64,000 bases of DNA. It comes from Nannobrachium achirus. Its lineage: Eukaryota; Chordata; Actinopteri; Myctophiformes; Myctophidae. Position numbers and translations under genes: made by a program. The stretch is taken from the NCBI GenBank assembly GCA_963921795.1, contig OY997652.1, forward strand, positions 14,245,515-14,309,514, in the 5' to 3' direction. The notes beneath the pieces were generated by a model. That model was not told the origin of the DNA. It saw only the letters and a list, made by a program, of their open reading frames with translations, and made no database searches. Positions 23,343 through 36,650 of the stretch are shown here, piece by piece; the first letter of the stretch is position 1, and each line of letters begins with the position of its first letter.

Positions 23343-24240
23343 ATTTGTCTGGGAGTCTACACATGCAGGGAAACACATTTCCATGATGCACTTATTCACA
23401 ATGCAGTATCCTGCACTGTACTGTACTGACTGAGGTACTTAAAATAATTGGCCTAATTGTGGGCACTACTGTGTCTGTCCCTGCACAACAATGAACCACA
23501 TCAATCACCCTAGCACTACTAGGATAATCCTGGTGTTCCTACTTGCTTTAACATCCACATCAGTATGTTCTGCATCTATCTATACATTCACAAGATATCT
23601 GTGACCAAGTCCTCGAGTCAGTGAGTATTGAGTAAGGGCCAATGCAGACTTTTAGAGACGAATTTATTTCGGTTCAGTTCGGGGAGCAGGGGCATAGTTC
23701 TGCCGATTTAAAATGACTCCAATAGGGAAGTAAAACTTCCTATGATTGGCTGCTAGTTGCGCTGTTTCCCCCCCCCCGGCCGATCGCAAAAAGAATTGTG
23801 CTCCATTGGATCCCATTCATTTTCCCCTTTCGTTTTCTAACCTTAATTAACATTTTCATGAATACTGTATGGTTCCTATCGCTAGTTAAAAATTGCCTTT
23901 CAATCACCATCATATTCGTTTTGTCGAAATGTGGTCCAATTTATTTTAAAATAAATGATAAAGTTGCGGGGGGGCGTGGCCAACTAAACTGATACCAGCC
24001 GCTGTGTTCTTCTTCGTGGGCTGTATTTCGGGAGGCTCCGACCACATTCTCCCATGTATCCCTGCGGTTGCACGTGACCGTTGGCAGCCAATAGCATCTC
24101 TGATGCCTTTACAATTCTATGATGGCGACACCCATTCCAAGGGGTAGAAAGGGCCATTTGCGCTGCATAGAAACCAATGGCTTCGCATCGTCCATATTTT
24201 TCTACAGTCTATGTCGGGGAGTCACAAAACCCGGCAGCAC
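23343..24240. other. no recognised feature
   Basis: No gene. A short C run lies at 23769-23778. Confidence 0.5.
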
Positions 24241-24249
24241 CGAACAGCC

Positions 24250-24532
24250 CGAATTAACCCATTTAGGCCTAGAATTATTGAATGCTTTAACCAGTGAAAA
24301 ATAGCAGATATACAAGCTCACAGCGGCGAACTTGTAGATCTGCTATTTTTGAAAAGGTCATAAAAATGTGTGCAAATCTTTGAATATATGAATTTTCTAA
24401 GCAAACGTTTGTAACTCAAATTTTGCTTCTGGGTGGTCCCTGGAACTAAATATGTTGAATGGGGTCCTTGGCTAAATAGATATCATTTTGGGGGTCCTTC
24501 ACATGAAAAGGTTTGAGAACCACTGACATAGT
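24250..24532. repeat. CAGGGGCG-type MITE, short form, decayed left end
   Basis: Hairpin module at 24296-24352 (core reduced to CAGCGGCG), then the TTTGTAACTCAAATTTTGCT and GGGGGTCCTTCACATGAAAA stretches and the end GGTTTGAGAACCACTG. Confidence 0.75.
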
Positions 24533-25549
24533 AGTCTCTCAAGAACAGACCAACTGAGCTCCATTTAAGTGAAAAGGACCTTTTCTTTGACGATGGCTGG
24601 CCAGATTGCTGACATAGAAACACAGGTTTTTCAAAAAACCTTAAAAGGATTCAAAAGACACTTATAGAATGGGGTCAAAATTCTAATTTTCACGGTTTTT
24701 CATCTGCTATTTTTCAATAGTTAAAATTAATTAAATTTAATGGTGTAATTGTGAGAGAGAGGATATTTATTTTGAAAACAAATCTTTTTTTAAATGTGGT
24801 CAATTAAATGAAGTTAATTAGCTAATTTACAGCAAATTACATCGTGCACATAATTCTACATTCATTAAAACTCTGAACTCTGACTTGGGAGGGAGTCGGG
24901 GAGATAGGTGGATTATTGCTTTGAGTCTAATGATCGTTATAACAATGTCCTGCCAATCAAAATATGTAATGGCATCATTAGAATTTATGTTGACATGGCA
25001 CAATGACTATCTCGAAAATAAAAACATGGGACTTAATTTCAAAAAGGTTGCTGACCCCTGCCATAGACTGTCCCACAGGGGATTTGTGAAGCCTATCTAT
25101 GGCCTGAAACACTAGTGTGCCTGCCCTGCTCCATTGGCACCAAAGGTGGTGCCACCCCTAGAAGGAGAGTGAGTGTACTTTCGGTGGGAGCATGGCATGC
25201 ACTGGTCGAACAACTGTCATTGAAATTAATGGGTGGGGATTTTCCATCCATTCTCTAGTTTTTATATAGCTCTATGGATACTATGGGGGCGTTCAGATAT
25301 GCCGCGCCGCATCGGGAATTAGTTTGTATTGGCCAGTGCGCTCAGTGCTGTATATCTAAATGCACCCTATACAGTATGTGGCATGCTGCACAAAGTACTC
25401 CATATACGGGCAAAAAAAGGGATACACACAGACAGACAGACGGTACAACCTGTACTGTATTCTAACAATGGGTACAATGGGATAACCAGGTAGGGCATGC
25501 ATAGTTGCATACACAACTTGCATCGTTCCCAATCCCAGGTAGACCGGTG

Positions 25550-27600
25550 CCCAAAAATGTGAAATAAAGTGTGATAAAAACCAATATCAAAAACGCGTCA
25601 TCAAACACATGAACCCCAGCATTTGGTGTAGAGGGAGAAAGGAGCAGACCAAGAAGATTCCCGTGGAACTCCAGTAAAAGACGTTTATACTGTAGGGTTT
25701 TAAGTTTTAAAGAAAGTGAAACACAAGGCTCATCATGTTCCAGGTAAACTGAAAATAAGAATCAGCTGAAGTACTGCACTGTGCAATATTTGCAACATCC
25801 AAAAAAAGTCAGTGGCAAGGGAGGACCAAAACCTGTTTTTTAATCGAAATGCTTTTCTTTATGTTCCCTTAAACAAATGTAAATTATCCTTTCTGTTATA
25901 ATAAATGTCACCGAAGATGGTTCACGACAAACAATTTCAAAAAGCAATAATGCAGAATTCTACCCTCCCTCTTTAAGATTGCTCTGGGAAAAAAAGGAAA
26001 GTGTGTCATATAGTAGAATAGAATTCCATCCTGGTGCACTCCAAAACCCCCATAAAAACCTTTTTCAATCTATATGGTAATGCCATGAATTAAAATTTAA
26101 TAACTAGAGATATTGAAAAGCAGCCTTGAATTATACAAAAATAAATCCTGAAAGATCAGGCCCTAAAATTAGAAATTCAAACCGGCATCCAGTCTGCTGC
26201 TAAGCCCCTAGTAGGCTGGCAGATTAAATTTTTGATGAAAATCAAAATTACACTGCAGACTGAGGCAGGCAGAGCAAACCTGCAAGCGTTGTGATTTATG
26301 GATTCATTAAACCCATAGGAGTTTCACCCCTCCCATTTTCACACACAGAAAATGAGATTTGCTTTGCTGAAAATTTGTATTTTCAAAGATGCAGCACAGC
26401 CACTGCTCTCTACCTTTAGAATATAATCAAAAAAAGAAAAAATGTTCTGCGTACATAACCACTGCACGCAAACAGGCCTAATTTTCTTTTGCTGCAGCAA
26501 TTCAATTGAAAGTCTTTATGCATTATTCATGAGACCAATAAGGTTCGTTTTTTAAAAAGGGAGAGGCAGGCAAAAAAATATGTGCAGAATGCACAGATTT
26601 TTTTTAATGCAGCAGCCCCAAACCCTGAAAAGCCATTCCCTCGAGTCTAATTTGAGTGATGCCATTTTGAGACATTTGCAACATGCCTCTGAGAATACTA
26701 AAACTACAGGGGCATAAGGTGTTCAAATACATTTATTACGCCCACAGGGGTTGTGTTTTCCTTAAGACACAACGAAATTCACGTAACAAATTTGTAATCC
26801 TATGCATAAAATAGATAGTTGACGACGTGGCATTTAGGTAGTAACTTCCTCTATCACACAGTACATCTTAAAATAAGAAAACAACCTATGACAAGTTAAT
26901 AATCATTCAAGCCACAGATACAGCAAATTAATTCAGTCTAATTTGTCCACCTTCTACCTGAGTGGAGCAGCTTTTGTGATTTAATATTTGATATGTTGCA
27001 CATCAGGCATTCCCAATGGCCAACATATTGCTGTCATCCAATCATGTTCTAATTAAAAAACAAACGGTATCTTTCTTATCTGAGAGCTTTGCATCCTGGT
27101 TCCTTAAGCATTCTGATTTCAAACAGTCCCTTCTCTTCACCGATCCTACGCTCCTAAATCATGCAAGTTGCTTCTGTATAATTTCCTGAATATCATTAAC
27201 GCTCCAAAGTACTTTTTTGATTAGATAAAGCCTATAAAAAGTAGAATTAATTCTCAGATTCATCAGGCAAAGCATAACATGTTCCATCAACTATTTAAAT
27301 TTATACAGTTCTGAAGGTCAATGCTAAAATTACACACAGGAAAAATGGCTTTCACGGATTCCCTTACAATAAAAGCAAGCCATGCAAGATGGGAAATTGT
27401 TCTTGCATCCACAAGATTTGTGTAAACAGTGCAGAGATTGGTTGATTGTTTTTTTTCCTGTCCTAAAAATGTGCTGACACTGTCCTCCTCGGAATTCTTT
27501 CGCCACCATTCAGTTCACTATTATGTGTTAGGTTTTGTTGTCCTTCTTACACATTTACAGAGTTGGTGCACATTGCTCCCCTATGCTTAACCACCTAATG
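25550..27600. other. repeat-poor island, possible conserved non-coding DNA
   Basis: About 2 kb without MITE, SINE or microsatellite, in contrast with everything around it. AT-rich with balanced composition and no long frame. This is the pattern expected of selected non-coding sequence, but no conservation data are available here. Confidence 0.4.
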
Positions 27601-27680
27601 CGCTGTAATGCAGAGTTCCACAGGGTTCTGCACTAGTGTCCTTTACTGTTTTTGCTCTACAGATAGCTGAACCTCACAAC

Positions 27681-28164
27681 CAGTGTTGATTTTGACAGCA
27701 AATTTTCATTTAGTTTTAGTCATATTTTAGTCATCTGAAAAGTTTTAGTTAAGTCGACTAAATCTACAGTTGATTTTGTCGACTAAAATGTATTTAGGCA
27801 GGCCTTGATGGCATCGTAATGAGAGATTTTACACCGTTCTACAATAGCTGTTCTATAAGCTCACAACGCGTCACACTCTGCCGCATCTCGAGCTTGTAGA
27901 TCTGCTATTTTTTAAAGCGCCCTAGCGCAGATAAACATGAATTAACTTGTCTTTTGGTTCTACTGGATCTCTTCTCCACTAGTACCTCCTTAGGATTTTT
28001 GTCTAGTTTTTATTTGTTGACAAAACTGTCAATATATTTAGTTTCAGTTTTAGGCTAGTCATCATAGCTTAGTTTTAATTTAGTTTAGATGTAGTTTTAG
28101 TCAGTGAAAAAAGGTAGTTGAAGAACATTTTTCATCATAGTTTTAGTCGACGAAATCAAAACTG
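27681..28164. mobile_element. hAT-type MITE, CAGTGTTGATTTTG family, carrying hairpin module
   Basis: Ends CAGTGTTGATTTTGAC and GAAATCAAAACTG, perfect 8-bp duplication CTCACAAC (27673-27680 and 28165-28172), and repeated TTTTAGTCGACTAAA motifs. The hairpin module at 27842-27912 is diverged in the left arm (ATAGCTGTTCTATAAGCTC) but has a near-consensus right arm. Confidence 0.92.
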
Positions 28165-28280
28165 CTCACAACTGTGTCGTAAACTTGTCGATCGTCAAAT
28201 TTCAGCAAAAGTTTTCCCAAGAATAGACTTGCTGCCTGGGGTTAACGATTGGGCATCAGCACCACAATACCATTTCCATG

Positions 28281-28434
<154 letters not shown>

Positions 28435-28439
28435 TTGAT

Positions 28440-29440
28440 GTCAGCCATCAAAAGTAGTATAGCTTTACAGGAATCAGAGTGGATTGCTACAGCTTATGTA
28501 ATTATGAGATGCCACAAAGACAGCCTGTATATCACACCAACAAAAGCAACACAAATTAAAGCTGTACATATAATACCCTGGAGTCAGTATATAAGAAGCA
28601 TCACAAAGAACAGAATAAACATGCACTTGTACTTAATTAAGGTTTTGAAAATAAATTGCACTTAGCTAAGGTTTGAAAAATATACCTTTTAAATTAGGTT
28701 TAGGGGTTTCAAGAGAATTAAAACGAAAAACAAGTGAATTTCCTCTCTGCAGAACAACTCTGGCAATGGCATGCCCAACATGTAAACATCATGTATGTTT
28801 TTGTTTTACATACTGTGGCCAACATGTGCATGAACAGATAAGTCTCAACAAATTTGGTCCAATTACAAATTCATAATTATTTTCCCAAAACGACTACCTA
28901 CAGGTGGCGCCAATTCCACAAATAAAGGAATTAAAATCCTGAACCTTTTCCCTTTTTGGAAAATAGAAGTCAAAATGTTATATGTCAAGGTGCTGAGCTT
29001 AGCGTTTTTTCTCTCCAGACTCCAGGATATCATTCCAATGTGAGCCATTATAATATCACGTTGCCAAAAAGCATTAAACCAGCGCATGTGTGAAGTGTGG
29101 AGCCGAGCCACAGCTTTTGGTCAAATTTGCAGGCAAATTCACAAAACATGGCTGCAGGAGGTTTTTGTGTTTGAGAATTGTTCCTCCCCTCCTTGTCCTT
29201 CATGTTATGTTCCCACGCTCTTTCAGAATGGACAAAGCGTCTCCTTAAGTGCTTTTATATATTTTTTAATAGTACAATACAGTGCATAACGGGGGTATAG
29301 CTGTATTAAATATCAGCCGAAAACTTTATTAGGAAAACCGCTTGTTTAGGGGAAGAAAACAAGAAGCGAAAAAGAAAAATCAACAGATTATTATTAGGTC
29401 CGTTTTGGGATGGCTTCAAAAAGCGGCACCCCTGACATTC
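28440..29440. other. no recognised feature
   Basis: No gene and no recognisable repeat. AT-rich. Confidence 0.5.
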
Positions 29441-29447
29441 TATTGGT

Positions 29448-29520
29448 AGCAACATTTCATACATTTAAGTGCTCCCCCCCTCCCGGATGGGGGGAGCACT
29501 TAAATGTATGAAATGTTGCT
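29448..29520. repeat. perfect 32-bp inverted repeat
   Basis: Arms 29448-29479 and 29489-29520 (AGCAACATTTCAT...GCTCCCCCC and its exact reverse complement) around a 9-base loop CTCCCGGAT. Confidence 0.97.
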
Positions 29521-30640
29521 AAGGCCGCCCCTGCGAAATTTGTAAAATTTGTTTCTAGATTCAGAAACAATAATAGTGTTGTTGCTTTGACGTACCTCCG
29601 GCGCCAACGATGTTGCTCATGCGAGTTCAGCAGCAGCTCGCACACAGTACAGCCACTAAAAAAAAGGAAAAAATCTTCTCTTTTTCCTCGAGCAGCAGAG
29701 GTGACTGCTGCTACACAACACTACACTACACAACTGACGACTCAGTCCACTATTCTCTCTGAAAATTGACTTGTGTTTCAGAATTTCCCCCCGAGGAGGT
29801 GGGGGGGAGAAAATGTTTAGATGCAGACGCGCTTTATTGCCTCAAACAGAGCGACATTTTCCCAATTTCGAGTCGTCATGACGTTTGGAAAAAAGGAAAA
29901 AAAAAATAAATAAAGAAATTTCCACTGGTCCTTTCGCTGTTCTGCTGGTACAGTCTGCGTTGTTGTTGCCCGTGCCGTGCACACACGTTTTACAGACTCA
30001 CTCACACACACTCGCAGGGTTGTGTTATGTTGTGCGTGTTGCTTGCAGTTCCTCTTGTGGAAATTATTTCGTCCGCCATATGCAAGGAGAGATTCCGAAA
30101 TTGCAGCGCCGGCCAGTTATATTAGTCTGCATGACAGGGGGGGAAAAGAGAAAAAAAGAAAAGAGGTGGAAAAAAAGGAAGAAAAAAAAGGAAAAAATTC
30201 TGGGACCAAGCGGTGGAAATAAAGGGCTGTGTGAGCATGACGTTACACAGGGGTTGATGGAGTTGGAAATTGTGCAAATTTCAGAATTGCATTAACCTGA
30301 GGCGAGCCAGCTGCAAAGAATACTTTAGCGTATCTTTATAGATAATTAGATATATTACATCTGAAAAAGAAAACAATGGCTTCGTCGTCGTTATTTTTAT
30401 TTAACAATCACTTTCTAAAGTGTTGGTAGAAATTATGAAACCAACATCTTTAATCAGCAATTATATTTATGTCCAATATATCACGTTATATGCTGTTTTT
30501 GCATGAGAAATTGTTTAGATAGCCTAAAGTAATTGTGTAAGTAGGCATAAATATGTAATTCGTGTTTCAATCTATTCCCATTTCGAGTTGGCAATGACAA
30601 ATTATTGATACATAATACTAATAATACTACTATTACCAGT
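29521..30640. other. unassigned; short GC-richer stretch with CpGs
   Basis: 29590-29660 and 29940-30120 are richer in CpG than their surroundings and contain GGCGCCAACGATG and GCAGCGCCGGCCAG. This could be an upstream non-coding exon or promoter of znf618, but no transcript evidence or clear core promoter is visible. Purine-rich runs lie at 30140-30200. Confidence 0.25.
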
Positions 30641-31245
30641 AAGACTCCCTAATCGGGAGATAAGCGACCGTAGGTCACTTATCTCCACAAATAGAGCAAT
30701 AATGTGTTTTTCCAAAATCTTCCTGAGCATGTTGATGACATGAGTGTAGACATACTGTGTAGTGATTTTCGTGATTTTAGGGCAAAATCTGAATGGGCCT
30801 CATGGTGGCGCTAGAGGGCCATGTGAGAAATGAGGGGTGGGGTCTCCGCGCCGCCAAGGCGGACGAATAGGTACCGGCCCCGGCTCTCCCGGTCGCTCCT
30901 AGCCCGAGTTACGGCATTTTATGTGAGCTGCAGTGGCAGGGGGTCCTCCACTGGGGGTGCCACCACTTTTGCATCCGTTCTGGAGCACCAGGAGTGGGTG
31001 GTCCCCGGGAATGCCCCGTGAGCAGCCCCGTTGGGGTGGTCATTTGGTAATTTTTGCACATGTGCTCATTTTTTACACTTGGGGGTCCCCGAGGGAGCTG
31101 GGGGTCCCTGGAGCTCCGGGGGTCCTTGGAGGTTGTAGTTTGGCAGGTAAGGAGTGTGTGTGCAAAATCTGGCATGGATCGGGGCAGCGGTTGCGGAGAT
31201 ATGAGCAGGGCAAAAGTGTGACGTGTGTGACGGAGTGACGGAGTG

Positions 31246-31277
<32 letters not shown>

Positions 31278-31360
31278 ACACCTCGAGCAGCTTTCTGTAG
31301 TAAGTGCGACCTACGGTCGCAACTACTACTACTACTAATAATAATAATAATAATAATAGG
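30639..31360. repeat. unclassified dispersed repeat ending GCGACCTACGGTCGC
   Basis: Begins AGTAAGACTCCCTAATCGGG and ends in a GACTGACT/CGGACGGA tract, GTAGTAAGTGCGACCTACGG and (ACT)n/(TAA)n. Related pieces: 33680-33745, 48197-48530 and 58695-58775. The family is unknown to me; the simple-repeat tail hints at a retroposon. Confidence 0.65.
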
Positions 31361-32150
31361 ATATTGACATAGTGATTCATTTAATATTATATTATTGGTC
31401 CCTAACTAACTGTTCTTGGGGAATGGCTATCTATATGCATTCACTCTGCATGTGTAAAATTTACATCACTGATTTTGATACTAAAGCAAAGCTGCAGTAT
31501 CGTGCATGGGGCAGCAGCCAACTCTTTCTCAATGGAATGGTTTTGTTTGGCCAACAAGTTTTGATTTCAAAATAGAAAATGCCATTGGAATTAAAACAAA
31601 TGTATTTATCCGTTTTGAGAATATATTTGGCCACAAGTTGCAGAACGTTTTGAATGTCATGTTATTTTCCTTTTATTTCTACTGCTTTTCAGAAATGTGA
31701 ATTTAAGTGTAAAAATATTAAATAAATATGTGTCTGTAGCTAAAAACCCACTTATTGTTCTGTCATTATTTTAAACTGAAGTGGTAAATTCTGATCATAG
31801 CAAGGTATAATCACAATTATTAAAAAGGTCTCTTAGTCCTACAGAAGTTTGTTTAAGACCATTTGGATGTTATGTTTTGTGAACTACAGGATTGATTGAT
31901 TGATTGATTGAACACTTTATTAAAAAAAATTAAAGGACAACTTAGTTCTTTAAAAAAAACAAGGGTTCATATTGTGTTAAAATGTTTTCATTTACTGCTT
32001 TGACACAATTAGCCCATTCCCAAGATGCACCTTGCAATCTTTCATGGGCAGATGTGACCTATGGAGGCTAGTAGTGTAAATAGTAATAAAGACATATTTA
32101 GGCACACTCAATCTAAAATATGAACCCTTGTTGTGAAACATCAAAGTTGG
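31360..32150. other. no recognised feature
   Basis: Only a short (TTGA)n run at 31890-31912 stands out. Confidence 0.5.
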
Positions 32151-32360
32151 TTAAAGGACCATTTCACCTCTGGGAAAACCAGATTTTTATTGTTATTCTT
32201 TTTTTATGACAGTTATTTTTGTGTTCAATCTGTGTTTTTAGATATTTTAGTATTTCAGCATGCTACAAAGCATATGATGCAAAATGCATCATATGCATGC
32301 TGAAATGCATGCTGAAATACTAAAATCATTAGATGTCCATCACTCTTTTCACTAAAGGGC
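32151..32360. repeat. TTAA-type MITE (AGGACCACCTCACC family), decayed right end
   Basis: TTAAAGGACCATTTCACCTC and GTGTTCAATCTGTGTTTTTA match the complete copy at 59153-59340. Contains the palindrome GCATATGATGCAAAATGCAT followed by CATATGC. Confidence 0.75.
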
Positions 32361-32605
32361 CAATATAACCCAAGAAATATTTTTCAACCGACTAAACTCA
32401 GCTCCACGGTGTCTTCTCATTAATTCAGCCCGGCTCCAATTTAATATTTTCGGCTGTGAAGCCAAGGAAACAGCGGTCGTTTGGGAGGGAGACACGCCGA
32501 CTTCCAAATGCTTGTGGCCGTGTATTGAGCGTCGCAGAGCGGATACATTGTCAGCTGGTTCTCGCTCTGGCTGGAGACGAGAGTGATGGACTGGGAGGCG
32601 TGCGT

Positions 32606-32748
<143 letters not shown>

Positions 32749-33289
32749 CTTTGGTGCATGTCTCGCTAGTCGCCGAGCGTTTTAAAGAGAAAAGAAAAGC
32801 TTAAACACAACTTTGCTAGTGTTCCGTGTTGATAGGTTTTCCACGACGAGTTGTGACTGCGTGATGACATGACATGCATGCAGCAAGAGAGGCGGCTCGT
32901 CTATAATGTGAGCTTGTAGAATGTTTTCGACAGAGCTTGAGCGCTTGTGAGAGAGAGAGAGAAGAGACACACTGGTGCTGCTGCCTGCTGGAGATGCTAC
33001 TCACTGGACCTCCAGTCATTCAGCGTGCAGCGCGAGGGCCAGTCAGATATGTATCCGCCCTGCAACGCTCATGTATCGGCCACAAACGTTGTCATGCCAT
33101 GGACCTCCAATATTCGGCACTAGCCGTTAAGAACTTAAATAATTTCGGGTCGGGGAGCCCTCCCGAACCGAAATTAGTTAGGCTCCTTATAAGAGTAAGA
33201 AACGACCCTAAGACGCCTCAGAGCGAGGCGTAACCTCACCCTAAAGGGTCGAGGTTGCGACGATTCTTGGCCATCTGGCCAGTGATGTA

Positions 33290-33670
33290 TATCGGACCAG
33301 TTACCCATATATGGAGACCCCTGCATGATAGTCAACAATGTGATCAGAACATGCCCATACAGTATATGGGCATTACCAAATATGGGCATTCCCAGATATG
33401 CGTGACATCGGGACAGGGATCTCCATGGACATAAAACGGACAGGGACGTAATTCATTTGCAAGTGTAACTCGTGATGATATCAGCGATCTCCATATATGG
33501 GCATGAAAGGGACATCAAGCCAGAGCGTGATGTCAGAGCGGCAAACCCATTCTGTTAAGAGTGGTTCCCCTGACATCACAGTGACATCAGAGCATGATGT
33601 CAGAGCGACAAACCCATAGAACCACAGACAAACCTATAGAACCAAAGACAAACCCAGAACCACAGTGTCA
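33290..33670. repeat. repeat-rich stretch with CCATATATGG and TGATGTCAGAGCG motifs
   Basis: Perfect CCATATATGG at 33305-33314 and 33491-33500, several ATATGGGCAT copies, then tandem GACATCAGAGC and AGACAAACCCATAGAACC units. Part of the dispersed repeat at 30639-31360 adjoins it. Confidence 0.6.
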
Positions 33671-34298
33671 GGCGTGACTTACAGACAGACAAGATTTGCC
33701 GTTTTTCATAGTAAACTTGCGACCTACGGTCGCAATTACTACTGCCAACAAGTGATTGCATCTTCTACCTGTTTACTGGGAGGTATTCTATGCCTCAAAA
33801 TGTCTTGTTTTATTCTTGAGGGTTATATTTCAACCCAGTTGAAAGGCCATATAAGCCATGCATTATTACTCCTGCCAAAAAGCTCCTACAGTATAGTGAC
33901 TGGAAGGTATTTTCTGCATGAAAATGCCAACACACTATTGTTCTCAGGCAGAGACATTGTTTTTCCAGCAAAGTGAACCTGCTTTTTGTTAACCTTTTCA
34001 CAAAAAGAAAAATGAAGCTTATATGACACATGACACATGTCATCACAAAATATTTTGTGATGACAATCACAAAATATAATATAAATAGTAATAAGGAAAT
34101 CAGTTCCCAATGGATTCCTTGTGACTTGAGTCAGAGCAACCACACTTGCAATTTCCCAGAATTACAACTTTCTAGTTTTCTGCTACTGCTAGCCTATGGC
34201 GTGTACAAACTCCTCACCTCTCCAGACTATGAATATGACTACAATGATGAGGACCAGCACTAGGACATTCACCGTATCAGGGTTTGGAGGAACCATAT

Positions 34299-34675
34299 GA
34301 TAACCTAAAAAGCACTAGTGTCGAGCTCAACCATATAGATGTTAACCTAAAATAAAGCACTAGTGTCGAGCTCAAACACACAGTATTTTAGCAGGGGAGT
34401 GACTTTATGACATTTAGCACCCGATCCATTCCACTCCCCCTCTATCTAATTATTGGAAAGCATTAAACACTTGATATTTGTTGTGTTTCATCTTCTAAGT
34501 GCATAGATGATAACCTAAAAAGCACTTGTGTCGAGCTCAATCACACAGTGTGTTTACCAGGGGAGTGACTTTATGACAGCAGCACCTGTCATAATTCCAC
34601 TCCCCCTCTATCTAATTATTGGAAAACATTAAACACTTGATATTTGTTGTGTTTTCATCTTTAAGTCCATTGACC
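34299..34675 (+). repeat. 210-bp tandem duplication
   Basis: GATAACCTAAAAAGCACT...GTGTCGAGCTCAA at 34299 recurs at 34509, and the following CAGGGGAGTGACTTTATGAC and CTCCCCCTCTATCTAATTAT segments recur in the same order. Confidence 0.85.
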
Positions 34676-34679
34676 TCAA

Positions 34680-36640
34680 TGGACTTTTGGGGTTTGGGGT
34701 TTTCAAAAAAGGTTTCGGGAAAAGGTCTATTGAACTCATGCAGGATTGTGATATTGCTACTATTTATATTACAAGCAGTAATATAAATACTAGTAAGACA
34801 GAATTCATTTCCCATAGGAATTCACTGGAAAACAATATTTTCAAAAATCTCAAAAAGTATAAAAAGATGGAAAACAAGAAAATACAAGCACACATAATAA
34901 CTGTGTAAAGCTGAAAGTTGAAGTTTCATGTGTCATGGGACACATGGCTAAAGCGAGCCCACAATTAACTCATATAAATAGCACCACTCACCTCACACTG
35001 GGTGTCATTTTTATTTGAGGTATTAAAAGGGTCCTAAAAGTCCTAAAATTGTCACCTCCCTGGGGGTCCAGACCTAGACCTACAGGTTGAGAACCGCTGA
35101 CCTATGACTATACATACATGTGTGATTCCATAGATCTGGCTGGGTAAGGTTTCAGCCCGATTCAACCATCAGTGACTTCCATTGTAAATCAAAGTTTTAA
35201 CAAAATAAGAAGTATACAGTTGATGTGTACTAGTTCATCTAGTTTAGCCTCTGACAACAAACAGACAGGGGCTAAAACATAATTGATTGAGGGGTGTGCT
35301 GGTGGAGATTCGGGATGCGAGAACTGGATGGGAACGGTTCCTGGAGAAACAGTGTGTTGTTGATATTTCTTCCATGTTTAAAAATATTTCCAAAAAGATC
35401 TAAAGTTCCAAACTAAGGAGATAATCGTACTGGAGCTAGAGCCATAGTTTTGAGGAGGAAGCTAAATAACAAAATAAACTAGAGATAATGTTCCTACGAA
35501 ACAGTGTGGGCTCGCTCGTGACTATATTCTCCAACGTGCGCACTGTCATGTGAAGCTCAACCAATACTCCAGCTACCACCACTCCCAGATGTTTATCCGC
35601 AACTCGATTGCACCTCATTGGCTAAGGGCCCTGCCTTTGTACTGTCTGCGACGGAACTCACTATGCGGCGGAACTCTATCTATAAATAATGAAGATAACA
35701 TAGTGTTCTCGCTTTCAGCAAGCCCACAATGACAACAACGTAAATGGTTTCTCTCAGGAGTTTAAACCCACTGACCAAAATTAAGCCTTTTCAAAAAATA
35801 CAAAATAAACTGAACTAGCAAACCAACCTGAAAAACAAACGAAAACTACACTAAAATTGAAAACAAAAAGTAAAAAAACAAAAAAATATAACAAACCTTG
35901 CTTTAAGTGTTCACACTCTGGCAAAGTGCATAAAAAAGTGTGTATTATCTGGATGTACAGGATGTACCAAAAAAGGCCATAGTCTAATAATGCCATGTCT
36001 TACAGGCAGATTTCTCATTGATAATATATCAAGTCTTGGTCTCGGGGTGTCACCATAGTGTTTCATAAAAAATATAATTTAGTCAATTACGCATACTTTC
36101 TCCACCACAGAACGTTTGCAGGACATTACGTAGATGAATTACCCTCTGTGCAGAAATCCATGCCGTACACTGCATCTCTAGTAAAGCTTGATTATCCTAA
36201 ATTGAGCAGATTGGCTATTTTTGGTGGACCACCGTACGCCTCTGTCTTGGCACCAATCATATTCAGGGCCTTGCTCCCTTGCCTAGTGGCAGCGTGTTAG
36301 CCACTGACTCGCACCCCTCTTCTAGATGGCTCACTCCATGCAGGCGCCATAAAAAACAATGCAAAAATAAAACGCTACTACCTTCTTGTGCACCAGTTTA
36401 CCCTCTAGCCTCTTCTTCCACTCCGTCTCATGCTTACGCTCACTCGCTCAGCTCTTCTAGCTCTCCTTCCTAGTGAGATACCTGTCACCCACCTTCTGTT
36501 TCTCTGTGTTTCCTCGCATTGCTTTCCAGAGATGGGGTGGACGGGGAGTTTGTCCGAAAATTAAATGGATGAAAGAGTCTGCGCTTGCTGTTCTCTTTTG
36601 TCTATTTTAGTTTAACCTGTGCGGGGCGGGCCACCCGGCC
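34680..36640. other. no recognised gene; flanks the cul2 retrocopy
   Basis: 35550-35700 has CCAAT and CTCATTGGCT motifs and CpGs but no clear promoter. Minus-strand sequence just beyond the retrocopy stop (36400-36650) shows no poly(A) tract. Confidence 0.4.
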
Positions 36641-36650
36641 AGCCAGCTGG

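Noticed and set aside
30054-30085. Possible start codon ATGGCGGACGAAATA on the minus strand as an upstream znf618 or other gene start
   Set aside because: The frame closes after about 25 codons, and no convincing donor or homology was found.
29885-30295. Frame with a Lys-rich KKRKEVEKKEE segment
   Set aside because: It comes from a purine-rich run; there is no homology or splice context.
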